Assembly (NCBI GenBank): GCA_039881145.1 | Contig: JAYKKI010000090.1 | Location: forward strand, 4,127,501-4,191,500 | DNA: 64,000 nucleotides | From: Druceiella hillmani | Taxonomy: Eukaryota; Arthropoda; Insecta; Lepidoptera; Hepialidae | Direction: 5' to 3' | Shown here: in pieces, positions 40,831-53,939 of the stretch | How the letters are laid out: the number at the start of each line of letters is the position of its first letter | Position numbering within the stretch: position 1 is the stretch's first letter | Position numbers and translations under genes: made by a program | Notes under the pieces: model-generated | What the model was told of the DNA's origin: nothing | Databases searched by the model: none | Seen by the model: only the letters and a program-made list of their open reading frames with translations

Positions 40831-42059
40831 GCTGTGTGGTATTTGTATTTGTGGCATTTATTATTTTTTTTGTTTGAAATTTTTTCAGTATTTTTCAAAA
40901 TAATACAATAAACGCGAAAGTGAGTTTTACTTCTTTGCTTGTTTGACTTTCAAAATTCAACTATTGAGCATATTTTTAAAAAAATTTAAATATTTTTAAA
41001 CTTTATAATAGAAATAAATATAAAATTGGTTTGCCATAAACAAATACTAATTTCACGCGAACGAAACCTTGACCAACAGTTAGTTTTGAATAAAAGCATT
41101 TCAATTAAACGAAACGTTGTGTCAAATGATCTGTGGAAAAAAAATGTTTCTTCTACCTACTCCCTATATGAAATTTAAAAACATTATTCAAATAGTTACA
41201 AATTCGCAAAAAAAAATTTGTAATTATATAATTGAGGATTATGGTTTGAAAGTATTAAATTATTTAGACCTACAAATAGATTATGTAAAATAATGAATAA
41301 TTTATTGATAACAATTAATGAATTTCTTTATACATCCAAGCACTTATATTTGTATAAAAAATGACCAATCTAGTTTAAAAAACGTTCCTCCTGGCATAAA
41401 TATTTAGGTAAAAAATTATCCACAGAAAAATATTCTCTATCTTGCGAGAATATAGTATTTAAAATGAAACTAAAGAAAACATAGTATTAAAATATAATAT
41501 TACCATTAAACTCCAGTGAAAATAAACTATTTAAAACTAAACTAAATTTTGTAATGTTACTGTATTAGTATTTATATAATTTCATTTCAAGAGTTACAAA
41601 TTTGAAAGTTTCAATTTAGTTACGTTAAGATTTTATTAAAGAAGAAAAACATGGGAGGAAAGCAACGGAAAGTTATGAAAAAAATCTGACATTTGCCTAA
41701 TGAATAGACAGTTGAATCACAATTTTTAAAAAAAAATAGAAAAAACTCCACCACCTACCTCTTTGGTTTAGTTTCGTGATATGTTGTTAAGAGTTTGAAA
41801 TAAGGTTTCCTAATATGTACTGAATGGTCGATAATATTTACGTCCACACCAATACACATTTTTCATAAAGCATAAATGAGGGCTGAGATACCAGTAACTA
41901 TCTCATAAAGTCAAATAAATCGATACTTATCCCGTACTGCTCCTTCGTCAACTTGAATAAAGATGGATGAAATTATATATATATAGATATATTGACTATA
42001 TTAGAATTATCAAAATTAGGAAAAATTTAATGTTTCCATCTCATTAAAAATTAATATGA

Positions 42060-42300
42060 ATTCACGAAAACTTCAGTTCCGGAATAAGGCACGTTTTTCA
42101 TGTAGTCGGTACAACAGATAAACTCAAGCGGGCCGATATATTTCATCAGAATTATGAATGGTCAGCCATGCTTTTATTGCGTCGTTAAAAAAAGTAGGAC
42201 GCAATTATAGATCCGCGCTATAAAAAACAGAAGCTCGGGGAAAGGAGGTGACATTTAGAACATGAGATTTGGCGCATTCTCTATGATTAAGTAATGTCCA
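42060..42300. promoter_or_regulatory. Candidate conserved regulatory block
   Basis: Less AT-rich, higher-complexity stretch with CGGGCCGATA, TTTTATTGCGTCG and GATCCGCGC words. No coding frame and no repeat counterpart. Low confidence. Confidence 0.2.
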
Positions 42301-42457
42301 ATATAATCTATTTCTCTATATTTACGTAAGTAATATCGTACTATTTCCATATAATTCAATATAGACCCACCTGGCGGCTTTTTTAAAAAGTGTTATTCTG
42401 GTCGTTACAAAATATATTCATTGAGTTTTCAAAGTTTTGCGATGGTACGGAAAATTG

Positions 42458-42468
42458 TATATATATAT

Positions 42469-42531
<63 letters not shown>
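42458..42531. repeat. (TA)n microsatellite
   Basis: Alternating TA with a few TTA slips at the start. IYIYIY ORFs on both strands are artefacts. Confidence 0.96.
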
Positions 42532-42532
<1 letters not shown>

Positions 42533-43509
42533 TAGTAACAATCGAAAGGATGAACGAAAGTGCCATGTCAAAAATAAAGTGACATAATTTACTGAAAAGA
42601 GAAAGAAAAAATATGTATAAAAGGAATTATTTAAGGTATAATTTGTAAACAGTAGCATATAATTTATTAAGTGTCATGATATGTGATCAATTGGTTATTC
42701 AAAAAATAATATTAATACACCCACGGTAAAATAAAAAATTTAAAAAATTGAAGCACTTTTAAACGTATAAATATTTTTCTAACAAAAAAATAAACAAATG
42801 TATAAATTGGTAGCGTATTTGATAAACTAAATTAGTAGCGTATTTTTTATTACAAACCAAAATATCCTCTATCACATTTTATCTCCAAACTGAAATAATG
42901 AAAGTATTTAAAAATTATGTTCATCAAAAACACAAATGAGTCCTAATTCTGTTACATTATTTAAAGACTATTAGAAAACTCTCATAAGCCGATATAAATA
43001 GAATGTCATGATTTCTCATCGCCTTTCTATTTAATCAATTAATATCAACACAAGAAATTTTTATATGGCAACAATTTTATCCGTATGTGTGGAAATGGTT
43101 TTCTTTAGAGGATGGATTGACCTATGATGATGAATTTCCATAAAGTACGACGAAGTTTCGACGAAGTTCGAAGAAGTACGATGAAATTAAGTTTCTTAAA
43201 TTGTAGGAGATATATGGAAACAACGAATTTCAATATTGTTCCTTTCAAAAAGTTCCACAATAAAACTCACGACCGTGTAGCCTGCGATAATCTATAATAA
43301 ATTCCTCGACAATGTATGTTTATAAACTACGTAAAATATGTAACAAACCTTTTATTGTTTAAACGACTCAAAAATTTGTTGTGCAAAACTACCCAAACCT
43401 TTTTCAATTTTAATTTTATGATAATTTAAATACATAAATTTTCGTTACATATTGCTGTTTCCTAATGAATGGGTTAAAAGTTATAGAGACGTTTTAAGTA
43501 AGCAAAATT

Positions 43510-43610
43510 ATAGGCGCGATTTTTCTCATATAAACACGGGATGTATCCCTGTGGACAAAATCTTTGCCTGACCATGCGGAGCTGGGGCGAGTCGCTAGTT
43601 CTGTATATTA
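43510..43610. repeat. Possible end of a short interspersed repeat
   Basis: GC-richer segment GGGATGTATCCC, then GCGGAGCTGGGGCGAGTCG and CTAGT. The final phrase resembles ends of widespread insect interspersed repeats as I remember them; no second copy lies in the window. Confidence 0.3.
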
Positions 43611-44670
43611 CTTTAATTTATTTATTTACATCCCCCGCCACGGCGTTGATGCCGAAATAATTCATATAATTTTAACCTAGGAATATCATATTTGGCAATT
43701 AATCAAATGGATAAAAATATAAGGCCAAACGGCAAAAATATTTAAATTAACAAATGCGAATTCATAAAAGGGTTGAAGGTAAAAACGTTCAAATATCGTA
43801 TGGGACAAAGCCTCGTCGTACGCAAAAAGAATTTTCCATATTCCTTTCCTTTTATTGATATAATTTTTCTGCACCGTTAAAGAGAAGGGGTCATTTGCAT
43901 GGTAATAATATACCGATGGATGAGTGGGGTGGAATAGCACTTCCCTTACACGGTTCTGTTCATTGAGCTATGATTATATTTGATAACTGATTTCTAAATG
44001 TATTCCACATCAACTCTGTTGTGTTTTCACATCGTTTTTATTAAAAAAAAGTAGGTGAGTAGGAGACCAGAAAAAGATAATTAATATTGGCTGAGAGTAA
44101 CAAAACAAAAATGACATAGAGAAAACGAAAATCAAGTCCACTAAAAGTTTTATATCCATCGTTCATCAGGACAATGAGAAGTTTGATATTTTCTATCACA
44201 AATCAGTTATTTTCTCCAAAAAATTAGAAATGCTTATTTGAAAAACACAGAATGTATGGCAATGATATTTTACAATTTTTTTGTTTATTTTTAAATAATT
44301 ATGCAATGGCCAGACATTAAAAAAAAGCGATGGGTATTGATGATCTTATATAAACTTTTTCTAAAAATTTATTACGTATTTCATAAGAAACTATTTTCAT
44401 TTTTTATTAACGGTTCATATAATATTAAAAATATAATAAATGCGCATTTACGAAGTTAACTTTTTTGTATCATGGGTTTTTATTCTTGCCTGATTGTCAA
44501 TAGCTGAATTGTTCGTGTTTCGTTTTTTTTTCAGTTTCTGTAACGCTAGGCCTCTTCTCGCGTATTAAAAGATACGCGAAATATTTTATGATACAGCCTA
44601 TAAAAATTCGGTTTGATTATAGGTCATATTTCTATGAATATACCAAAATTTATTTTATATTAATATATAT

Positions 44671-44727
44671 ATTTTATTAATCAAAATCAAAATTTATATT
44701 TAAAATTTTGATTTTGATTAATAAAAT
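44671..44727. repeat. Perfect 25 bp hairpin
   Basis: The arms 44,671-44,695 and 44,703-44,727 are exact reverse complements (ATTTTATTAATCAAAATC core) with a 7 nt loop. A partial further direct copy of one arm follows at about 44,745-44,767. Confidence 0.97.
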
Positions 44728-45146
44728 ATTTATATTTAAAAAATCTAAATTTATATTTTATTAATAAACTACACTAAACACTTCAAAATCTTCAAAAACT
44801 TTTAAATCGTTCAAATAAAGTATTAACTCCTTATCTAATAGGGCTGTGTTTCAGCAAAAATTTTAACTATTTTAACATTTATGGAAGAGGCAGCAGTCAA
44901 TGTAAACAAATTTATGATTGGAAAATTCTTTGATTTTCATACTGCGCAAATGTAGAAATTTAAAATAATTTGTATAATTTATTTAAATGTCTTAGGAAAT
45001 ATTTTCCCACTATAAATTTTCAGCGGAACCTCGCTATTTTTCTGCTTTAATTTATGCTGTATTTAGTCTCTATCCGCGTTTATTTTATGCTCTCATGTTA
45101 GACACAAAAAACGCCATCGTCCTTTCGGGAAAGGTGTCGGTTTGGA

Positions 45147-45197
45147 TTTATACAGATTACTATATATTTATCTAAAATATATTGTAATCTGTATAAA
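45147..45197. repeat. Hairpin with arms of about 22 bp
   Basis: TTTATACAGATTAC at 45,147 pairs with GTAATCTGTATAAA ending at 45,197, and pairing continues inward through TATATTT with a single mismatch and a loop of about 6 nt. Confidence 0.93.
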
Positions 45198-46494
45198 ATT
45201 CATGTTAATTACTTTAGTCGTTTTTAATTTAAATCTTGTTCGTACAGATAGAAAGATAAAATTTAGCAATTGATTCGTTTTATTAATCAAAAATGCAGAC
45301 GGGAAAGCATTAAAAAGTTGAAAATTCGAAAATCACAGACATACTATTTAAATGTATTTATATGAAGAGATTAATTTAGAGTAAGTCTTGTTTTTATAGA
45401 ATCTTATGTAACATTAATCGAATAAGTGAATTAATAGTGAGGTTTATATTTACTCTTATTTTTGAAGTTTCTTAACGCTGAGCTAATATCGCATTATTAA
45501 TGTTCTGAGAAGTTTTAGAAGCCTGTATATAGAATTTGTTTTAGTTAACTGCTGAATATCTCGAAGTCAATGCTCATGGAATATGTTTTTATTTCATATT
45601 CTTGCGAGTCTTGAAACATGTCTCACGGCCATTTGATAATGTATTTTATCCTTCTATCATTACCTGGAACTCAAAGTGGAGAAAAAATCTTAACTATTAA
45701 ATATGCATACAAATTATTTAAGTTTTTTTAACATATGTTTCGAAATATAATAACAAACAAATAAACAACATGCTTTAAAATAATTTCAGTATTTCGTTAA
45801 TTTTATTATTTTTTTACACTTTACTATTATTTTTGTAGGCAATTAAAATATCATTTAAACAATCAATTTTACTTTCTTTTCAAAAGATAATTAATATTTT
45901 CACGAATTTATTTTTTACTCCATAACGTTACTAATTTTAAATATTATACTTTTACATCACCTACTAACCCCTTGAATGTCCTAAATATAAAATGAATAAT
46001 CATTTGTTTATCAAACAAGTGATTTTTCAGTTTTAACTTCGTCGTTTGAGGTAAATCTTCATCTATCGAGAAGTTTGTAAAGAAGATTTATTACTGGGAA
46101 GCATATTAGTGAATACGATGCGTATAAAACCCCTTTTAAGTTTAGATCATGAAACAGAGCAGCAAGAGCGTAAGCAGAGATAATGTTATATAATTATTTA
46201 ATATTCAATATTATATAATTATCTAATATTCACTAGAGGGCTAATATTAACCGGAGATGATTCGGTCTTTTTTTAGATAATCTGTTAGAACCACATTACG
46301 ATAATACTAAAAAAGTGTACTTGGTATGGTTTATACAGATATTTGTAATATTGACAACCACTCAATGTAGAATTGTAAACTGAAATGTTGGAGTTTAAAA
46401 ATAACTGAAGAGAATTGATATGTTAAAATTGGAGCAGGTTTAGATAGTTATTTTAAAGACCTCTCATATAGAATAATCACTCAGATAATTCAGT

Positions 46495-46915
46495 TCAGTT
46501 GGGCAGCGTTTAGGAAACTTTACCATATGTTTTCGTCCAAATTGCCCCAGTGTTTCAGAAAAAAAGTCTACAACAAAATGTGCATTGCCAGGAATGACAC
46601 GTGAGAGAGTAGAGAGAGTTTTTACCTTTGTAAAAATACTCATAATCCTAGAGCGAGCAATGCTAAAAAACTATGTTCGTGCTTCCTATATGAAATGTTA
46701 TCCATAATGCAGAGATTTGTAGGATAAGTATGGTTTCTGACGTTGGTGGTAGGATTAGTAAGCTGAAATAGCAATCAACAGGCCAAGTGGTGCGCAAAAC
46801 CCCAACCGTTGAGGAAGCAAGCTCCTGGAATGGGGACCACGTAACAGAAGACGTATATTGGTGCAACCTCCGCTTGGTAGGTAGTCGTGGAAAGTTATTG
46901 GATGGAAAAAGCATA
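46495..46915 (+). pseudogene. RTE-type LINE fragment, C-terminal part of the reverse transcriptase ORF
   Basis: Readable pieces in order are WAAFRKL...FSSKLPQCFRKKVYNK (46,500-46,590), ERAML (about 46,648), ISKLK-stop-QSTGQVVR (about 46,755-46,795) and LEWGPRNRRR (about 46,826). In intact RTE elements these fit WAAFGKL, ERAMLG, SKLKWQWAGH and LEWRPRTGRR in the same order. They lie in different frames with stops, so this is a decayed, 5'-truncated copy. The 80-codon ORF at 46,787-47,029 is a by-product of this decay, not a gene. Confidence 0.78.
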
Positions 46916-46948
46916 GGGTTAATTGTTGTGGGAATATATAGGGAAGTC

Positions 46949-47002
46949 CGCTTTTCAGCTTATAATGACAATGGACGCTTTTCAGCTTATAATGACAATG
47001 AA
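46949..47002. repeat. 27 bp tandem duplication (2 copies)
   Basis: Two near-identical units starting CGCTTTTCAGCTTATAATG at 46,949 and 46,976, immediately downstream of the RTE remnant. Confidence 0.95.
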
Positions 47003-47719
47003 TTTATATCAAATTACAATAAAAAGTAGGTAAGAAAATAGGTAATGAATAAAGATGAAAATTTTGTATGATTGACAATTTTGAATAAAAAAGATTATTT
47101 TCCGAAATCAAATGTAGTAAGATCTTAGGAACTCTTCAAGTCGATTTGATATTTTATTTTGCCACAATGAGTCATAACTTACATACAATAAATAGCAACA
47201 CAATAACAGATAATACCAGTCACGCATAATATAAGTCCTTTACCGCTAATATAATTTGCCATTATACGGAGTTAACTTGTTCATATAACTTCTAAATCGT
47301 GAAAAGAAATGAATTTGTATGGTATCCTCTGGGGTTGAACACTGCGAAACAATTCATTGAGTGGCGCAATCGGAGCACATTTCCCATTGTTAGATAAAAT
47401 CTCGTGTTTTTCTTCAGATAAACCGTAGCTATTAATTAATATTTAGTTAATTGGTTCGTATGGAGATCAAATAACTGAATTGTCACTAATTTGCTAGGCA
47501 TGATAGCTACCAAACTTAATATTTTTATGTCAGAGAGTAACCACACGAAAATCAAAGTATATTAAGTGCCGTTTTATAAGTACTAATAACATGAATACGA
47601 AACGAGATTTAAATTTTCATAACTATATCTATATACTCAGTAGTGGAAACATGGGTGAGACAAGAGTTCGCTAAAGCATACATGTGAAATCGGATCTCAG
47701 GGACGAATTAATGAGAACT

Positions 47720-47725
47720 TATATA

Positions 47726-47809
<84 letters not shown>

Positions 47810-47810
47810 C
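47720..47810. repeat. (TA)n microsatellite
   Basis: About 85 bp of alternating TA flanked by CATA variants. Confidence 0.97.
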
Positions 47811-48429
47811 AAAATCACAAAATTTTTACTTTTAATGGCAAGTAATTTGTCATTGAAAGAAATAAGATGAAAATTAAATTAATATTCCGACTTATGCTGA
47901 GCTTAGTAATATAATTGTCCGGCCTAAAGTTCCCATAATGGATAAGCAGCTGCCGACATCGAAAAATGTTAGTGTAAAACTAAACCCTTTTTAAAAAATA
48001 TATTTTTACATCAAGCTAGTCAGTACCTACATAAATGTTTGTACCTTCATGGCAGATACATATTTAACAAGTGAAGAGAGTTTTGTAACAGTGAAACGTT
48101 TAGTAGGGAAACCATGTTAAAAATTTTAGTAAAGCGATGATTTACCCAGGATTTGCGACATAATGCCAAAAAATAACCAAACACAGAGAGCAGAACATAT
48201 AAATAGATTTTGCCAATTGTAGAAAGAATGGTTAAAAATGGTCTGACAAACGCATTTCAATTATTTAAAATATTTGTCTGAAATATAAGCATAAATATGC
48301 TAAAATAACATTTTCATGTCTCGTATAAATTTAAGAATTTTGTTTTTATTTCACTGATAATACACCGATACCACACATAATGGAAGTTTCAATGCTTTAT
48401 TAAAATATCTCCAGGCAACTTTACTTACT

Positions 48430-48710
48430 TTATATATTACGTAATCCATGATAAATTTAAAAGCAAGCACAGGTATTGTGTCAGTGAAGAGTACCTCAAG
48501 TAAACAAATGATCCCGGCAGGAAAATCCGGCTCTGCTGTCAGCCTCCGGAAATATATATTAATTACAGGTGCCAGCGAGGCCTCCCCTAAATTCAAAATG
48601 AACCAAAGTGAAAAGGTTGTAAATGGTAACGAGCCACTGCCGCCCACACCGGCCGAGCACATACACGAATGTGGTTACTCTCTAACACGCCCAGTGTGTA
48701 TATAATTTAT
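48430..48710. promoter_or_regulatory. GC-rich conserved-looking block, possible enhancer or exon
   Basis: One of the most GC-rich, non-repetitive stretches in the window. Both strands are open (48,448-48,705 plus, 85 aa; 48,351-48,662 minus, 103 aa) but neither protein is recognised. The minus strand carries AATTAATATATATTTCCGG and TGTTTAC (forkhead-like). The plus strand has an ATTACAG just before GTGCCAGCGAGG that could act as a splice acceptor. A regulatory element is the first guess, an exon the second. Confidence 0.35.
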
Positions 48711-49579
48711 TTCCCTTTTCCTGGTCATTTTGCAAAATTGCGATATTAAAAATTAATTAAAGGATCAACTTCGGCGCTATTGGTTTTTCGGGAGTTTGAA
48801 ATATCTATACATCTACAATTATTTTTGTGAAACATTTATTTTACTCGCCTTCAATATAAAAAAATGAGTTTTATTATATGATTAAAGTAGAATTTTTCAA
48901 TTTTTTTTAATGAAAAAATAGTATAATTGGGACTGGTAGATCGAAATCCATTTGTAAATTGTAAGTTATGAACGTATAATTTTAAAATAAATCTAGTGTA
49001 CGATATTTTCACACTAATTTTTATAATTAGTATTGGTAGAAAAAGTTCGGTTTTTCAAAAATGTAAATTTTCATATTTTTTGTTTTATATAGATAAAACG
49101 AAGTAATAATCGAAAGTAAGACTCGGTCGTAATTATTTCATTAAAAGAAAGTCACTGGAAAAAGTTCCTATACAAACTTCACTTTGTCAAGGAAGTCTTA
49201 ATTATAAGTTTTCCGACTTATTTGCCATTTTAACAACAATTGCAAAGAATTTGCAAATCAATTTGAAAAAAAGATACAAGGAACAAAACAGAAATATGAA
49301 ATTGCGCAAATAGTTCGCATAAAATGAGATTATAAAATTTATGTTTGACAGCCAAGTAACGACCATTCCTCACAGAAAAGCATTTTTGAAATCAACTTTT
49401 TATAATGAAATAATTGTGCCGAGCCCTTATTCTTTTTACTACGTCGTTTTTTTATATTTATTCTTTCATTTAATATAATAAAACGTATTGGTGGGTAATC
49501 AGAAGTTGCATTTTAAATAAAATGTTTTGTTAAATTAATTTGTATATTTAGGTAGCAAAAATTATCTAATAAGGCCATA

Positions 49580-49790
49580 ATTAAGGCCACATTTCGATCT
49601 ACCCGAGTCCGATAAGTTCGGGAATTACGTCGAGGGTTTATTGATTTTGAATACCCACCAATCCATTATACTTTCAATACCGTTTTAGCGCTATCATAAT
49701 ATCGGCGGACGCTTACACGCATTTGTATATAGTACAGATAGGCCTTTGCGAGAAGCACTACGCATCACTGAAACCTGCAAGAACTTAAAA
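49580..49790. promoter_or_regulatory. Candidate conserved regulatory block
   Basis: Higher-complexity, GC-richer stretch (CCCGAGTCCGATAAG, TATCGGCGGACGC, GCCTTTGCGAGAAG) between AT-rich flanks. No ORF and no second copy. Low confidence. Confidence 0.22.
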
Positions 49791-50160
49791 AAAATATATA
49801 GCCCGTCCTAATAATTTGCAAGCCATTGAATGGTATTACAATGTAAAAATAAGTAAGTGAAAGGTATTTATTTTATTTTGAAACCTAATAATGAAAGTCT
49901 CATTGTTAAAAAAAAATTATTATTATCTACATGTTTTATTGTAATATATTAAAGAAAAGATATTGGCTTTCTCAGATGTGTTCTTTTAAACTACGTTTAG
50001 TTTGCAAAACTTCTTTGTAAACAATGTTAGAAGTGATGATTTGATCATTATTTACTTTTTCAACTGTCCATGTAAAAACCAGGTTCTGTTAAATATAATG
50101 GGTGTCAATAAATGAATATTTCTTTATAAATGATCACTACTTGAACGACCGTCGTTAGTA

Positions 50161-50325
50161 TTAGTTAAAGCGATTGTCAATAGATGGAACTATTTTAAAT
50201 AATTAATATTGTAATAACTGCCTGCATGTTAGTTAAACAGTTTGTCAATAGATTGCACTATTTTAAATAAATAATTTTGGAATAACTGTTTGCATGTTAG
50301 TTAAACAGATTGTCAATAGATATTT
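50161..50325. repeat. 68 bp tandem repeat, about 2.4 copies
   Basis: Units start TTAGTTAAA at 50,161, 50,229 and 50,297. They share TTGTCAATAGAT, ACTATTTTAAATAA and AATAACTG. The third copy is cut off. Confidence 0.95.
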
Positions 50326-51194
50326 GTGTTTATAATATAAATACTTTTGAGAAATAATTTATAAGTATTATAATTTGTTCAAAACGTGCTTTCACCGCAG
50401 CAAACTAAACCATAAATATTGTACATTTGGACAGGTAACTTTCTCCCCAACCCCATGAGATATGAAAAAGTGTTCAAGGTGGATATAAATATTTCTTAAC
50501 CCCATATGTAGCGTCTTTTGTTTCCCATATTTGTAACCTTTGCTTCGCCGTATTTTACAAGATGACATAAACGACTTTTCCAATAAAAATGTCCTATGTA
50601 GGGTTTTATTCTATATATTTCTCGTGGTTAGAATTAAGCTTATAGTACGTTTGGCCCAGAATATATATCAGTGAATTATGAAATTGTAAGTCATGTTTAT
50701 ATGCTTTAATAATTTGATTACTTGATTTTATACTGGATTTTTCAGATCTTAATATTATTGTTTTATTAGTTTTGCTAGTGAGTTTTGTGTGGGCGTAACC
50801 TGCAAGATGAATTCCTATAAGACAAATCCATGTTGATATTAAATATTTTTCTACCACTTGATGACTTGGATGAAGGATGTGTTCATTTCTGCTAGTAAAA
50901 AAAGTATTTTATAAAAAATATTCAATCGAACTTTTAGATCAGAAGAAAGAATTATCTGGTATTCAGCGTGTTCCTCCAATAAATATAATAATAGCTTATT
51001 TCTTTTTATAAGTTGTTACATTTTTGTAATAATTTAATGTAAGTTAAATTTTCTTATAGTTTTTTACAATAATTAAGTTAAATACGCACAGTCACAGCAT
51101 TTCTTATAATGGAATATTAATAATTAATTTAGGTGACCAGATATTTTCTGTGCATTTATGTTCTAAACAAAAAATAAATAATCTCTAAATAATA

Positions 51195-51290
51195 CATGTA
51201 TATTTATTTATCAGATTTTATGTATAACACATATAGCGGACTTATTGCTACATGATCAATTTCTTCCAGCCAGCCATATTATCATGACCG
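51195..51290 (-). mobile_element. LINE 3'-end fragment
   Basis: On the minus strand this matches the 3' untranslated end of the left-arm LINE (3,165-3,225). Shared words are CATGTAGCAATAAGTCCGC and a following TATACATAAAA, preceded here by GGCTGGCTGGAAG. No coding sequence remains, so this is a very short 5'-truncated copy of the same family. Confidence 0.8.
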
Positions 51291-51760
51291 ACTATATTCT
51301 TTGTTGATAATCAAAGTTCAGTTCCAAAATTCCTTTAGTTTTTTCTCAAAAACTGTTATTTTCATGTATTGTTATTCACACTAATTATTAGTAATTTTAA
51401 AATTTTTTAAAACATATTTCATGCGTATATTTTACTAGTCGTCTCTTAAAATTATCCATAATTCATTTCAGTATTAACTTAATCTTCTGCGTAGAAAACA
51501 ATATGTATTTTAAAGTTTCGGAAAATAATTTTCCTGTTTATGTTTCAGTGATTTGCATTATGATTATTTTTATTTTAATAGTATTATTTTTATTTTAACT
51601 GGTTTTGATCAACCAGCTACTAGAGAAAGGAATCTTGCTACCCATATTATAATACCCTTACTCTATCGATAATTATCGTTATATTATGTTTGTTTCTGAT
51701 TAGAAACTCTTTACAGTATTTGCAACGAAGTTTTGGATAATTTTGTAAAAAGTTTACTAA

Positions 51761-51797
51761 TACGGTATCCAACAAGGTTACGGTATCCAACAAGGTT
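51761..51797. repeat. 18 bp tandem duplication
   Basis: Two identical copies of a TACGGTATCCAACAAGGT unit. Confidence 0.95.
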
Positions 51798-52149
51798 TTA
51801 TTAATCGACTTGCATTTTTTTTCCACCTACAAGTTACATTGATTTTTATCAATGAATCGTATGTAATTTTTTTATTACTTGAAATCTTGTTAGTTATCTA
51901 TTTTTCTTGGTATTTTTTTCGTTTTCTTGCTTTCCCAAATAATTTTTTATTTCAAGGTTAGGATAAAATGTTTTTTCAATAACTTCCTAACAACACTTTT
52001 TTTAAAAACTAGAAGTAGAGAATATGAAAATGGACAACATATAATTTTTGTGAGACGATCTTTATATTTTTGTATTAACAGTGAAATCTAAATATTGAAT
52101 TAATTTTCTGAGAGAAAACAGACCTACGAATGATGGTAGTGCTTTGCAA

Positions 52150-52425
52150 ACGGTTCGTCGTGATTATCAATCCTGGTCAGCAATATGTTCGTCTCCCGTC
52201 ACTTTCTATAACTGAGGGAAAGGCGACTTATTATGGCTAGCAACGCGAGCAGTCACATACATTCCAATTTAAACTTCGCAGTCACTCGGACAGTAGATGA
52301 GCGAACTTTACGATAAGCTCACCCTGATATCGGCATAATAAACCTAAATAGGTGGGCGGGCGTGAGATTTTATGAGGCGGGCGAAAATTTTATATTGCAT
52401 TATTTGTTAGTGCTGGCTCCCACGG
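52150..52425 (-). repeat. GC-rich dispersed repeat, copy B
   Basis: Reverse complement of 15,230-15,480, with the two GGCGGGCG boxes (52,352-52,385), GATAAGCTCACCCTGA, TTCCAATTTAAACTT and CCGTCACTTTC all in matching order. Element identity unknown. Confidence 0.8.
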
Positions 52426-53100
52426 AAGAACTGGTTTTTATGAATGAACTTCGTAATTTTCTTTCGTTAATTCGTACTCAAAATGGTCAAATTTTATAGA
52501 ATGTGTGTGAATTCCTATATATGTAAAATGGTTGGGGTATTGATATTAATATCTTATATTCTAAAAATGATTTTCGTGTTATTTTTTAGTTCCGTATTAT
52601 TTTTCATAGAATAGCATTATTGTGATACAAACAAAAGTGCTGAATTGTGCAAACATAACAATTTTTACTTAATTAAAAATACGCGTCTTTATTTCATAAC
52701 TGTAAATTACATTTTACAAGTGGCAATAAATAATTAGCAACGAATTTATTGTCAAATATTTATTACATATGGATTAACAAATATAGACATGATCTTTTTT
52801 TGCATCTATTTATGATACCACCAGTGGAGTTAAAATAAAAACGGTTAACATTTTCCGATACTGTTAAGATTGTTTACCTACTAAACTACCAGGTTACAAG
52901 ATTTAATACCTTTGATCGATTTATGAATATTAGATCTAGGTTCCACATTAAATTAATGTAAAATATCAGTTAATATCAAATTTTTTCGACGTTGAAGGGA
53001 TTTGCAGCCGACCTTTCTCATTATAAAATACGAGGGAAACAATTATGGATAATGCGCATTTATTTTCTCCAATATGAGGATATAATAATTGCACATGAAG

Positions 53101-53165
53101 TCCAGATAACTGCATTCTCGTCAAGAATACTATGAGATCCGGATAACTGCATTCTCTTCAAAAAT
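53101..53165. repeat. 37 bp imperfect tandem duplication
   Basis: TCCAGATAACTGCATTCTC at 53,101 and TCCGGATAACTGCATTCTC at 53,138, each followed by a TCAA(G/A)AAT sequence. Confidence 0.9.
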
Positions 53166-53374
53166 CCCGCTCTGTGCTACCAGTTAGTCGATGCTTCGAC
53201 AAAGCTTCTCGAGTTAATATATTTATATACAACTGGAACGGAGAATTATAAGGATCTGAATTTACTGCACCCCCTGTGCTTCTAATACTCTTGCGTAAGC
53301 TCCTGCACTATATAAGAGAAACAGTACCAAATCCCATTTCGCTCCGCTACAGATAAACACCTTGTAGCACTGAT

Positions 53375-53436
53375 GGGTTCGATACACATTTAGTTACTAT
53401 TGGGTTCTACTGTGTTCGATACACGTTTAGTTACTT
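53375..53436. repeat. 36 bp imperfect tandem duplication
   Basis: GTTCGATACACATTTAGTTAC at 53,377 and a near-identical copy at 53,413. Confidence 0.88.
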
Positions 53437-53939
53437 TAAACATTTAAGTATTTGTATTAAACTAGTTAAAAATGTTAATTTTTCACAACATAAATGTGTT
53501 GCCTACTACATCTTTTAAAGGCACAAAAACATGCATATTTTAACAATTATGATATGTAAAATTATCGCTGCAGTCTCATAAAACATTATTTCTTTTCACA
53601 ATTTCTGGTTGAGAACCTTTATAAATAAGGAAGGGCGCATATTTTTCAGTACATTTCTGAAAAAAAAATGTTAAGACCTTTATAAGAAGCCATTTCAAAC
53701 GATATCCCACACTACGTATGGAAATAGAAAAAAAATCGAGTATTTGGTTTGCCTTCAATAAAATTTCCATACAGATAAGTTTCGGTGTTAGCTACTGATA
53801 TATATGCGGGTTGATAGGTTCCATTACTATGTGAAATTTCAAGTACCTGCATCAAGTGGCTTCGAAAGAAAACGGCTGTGAAGAAAAGAAAAAATACGTG
53901 AGTAACCTTGTAAGAGTTTTGCATTTTGAGGTTCGAAAT

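Noticed and set aside
42383..42658. IYIYIY ORFs on both strands
   Set aside because: Low-complexity translation of the TA tract at 42,458-42,531.
46787..47029. 80-codon ORF with an internal RFSAYNDN duplication as a possible new small protein
   Set aside because: The 5' part lies in a frame-shifted RTE LINE remnant and the duplication is a 27 bp DNA tandem; no start or promoter evidence.
50161..50325. Short repeated units as a possible CRISPR array
   Set aside because: The 68 bp units are contiguous tandem copies without distinct spacers, in eukaryotic DNA.
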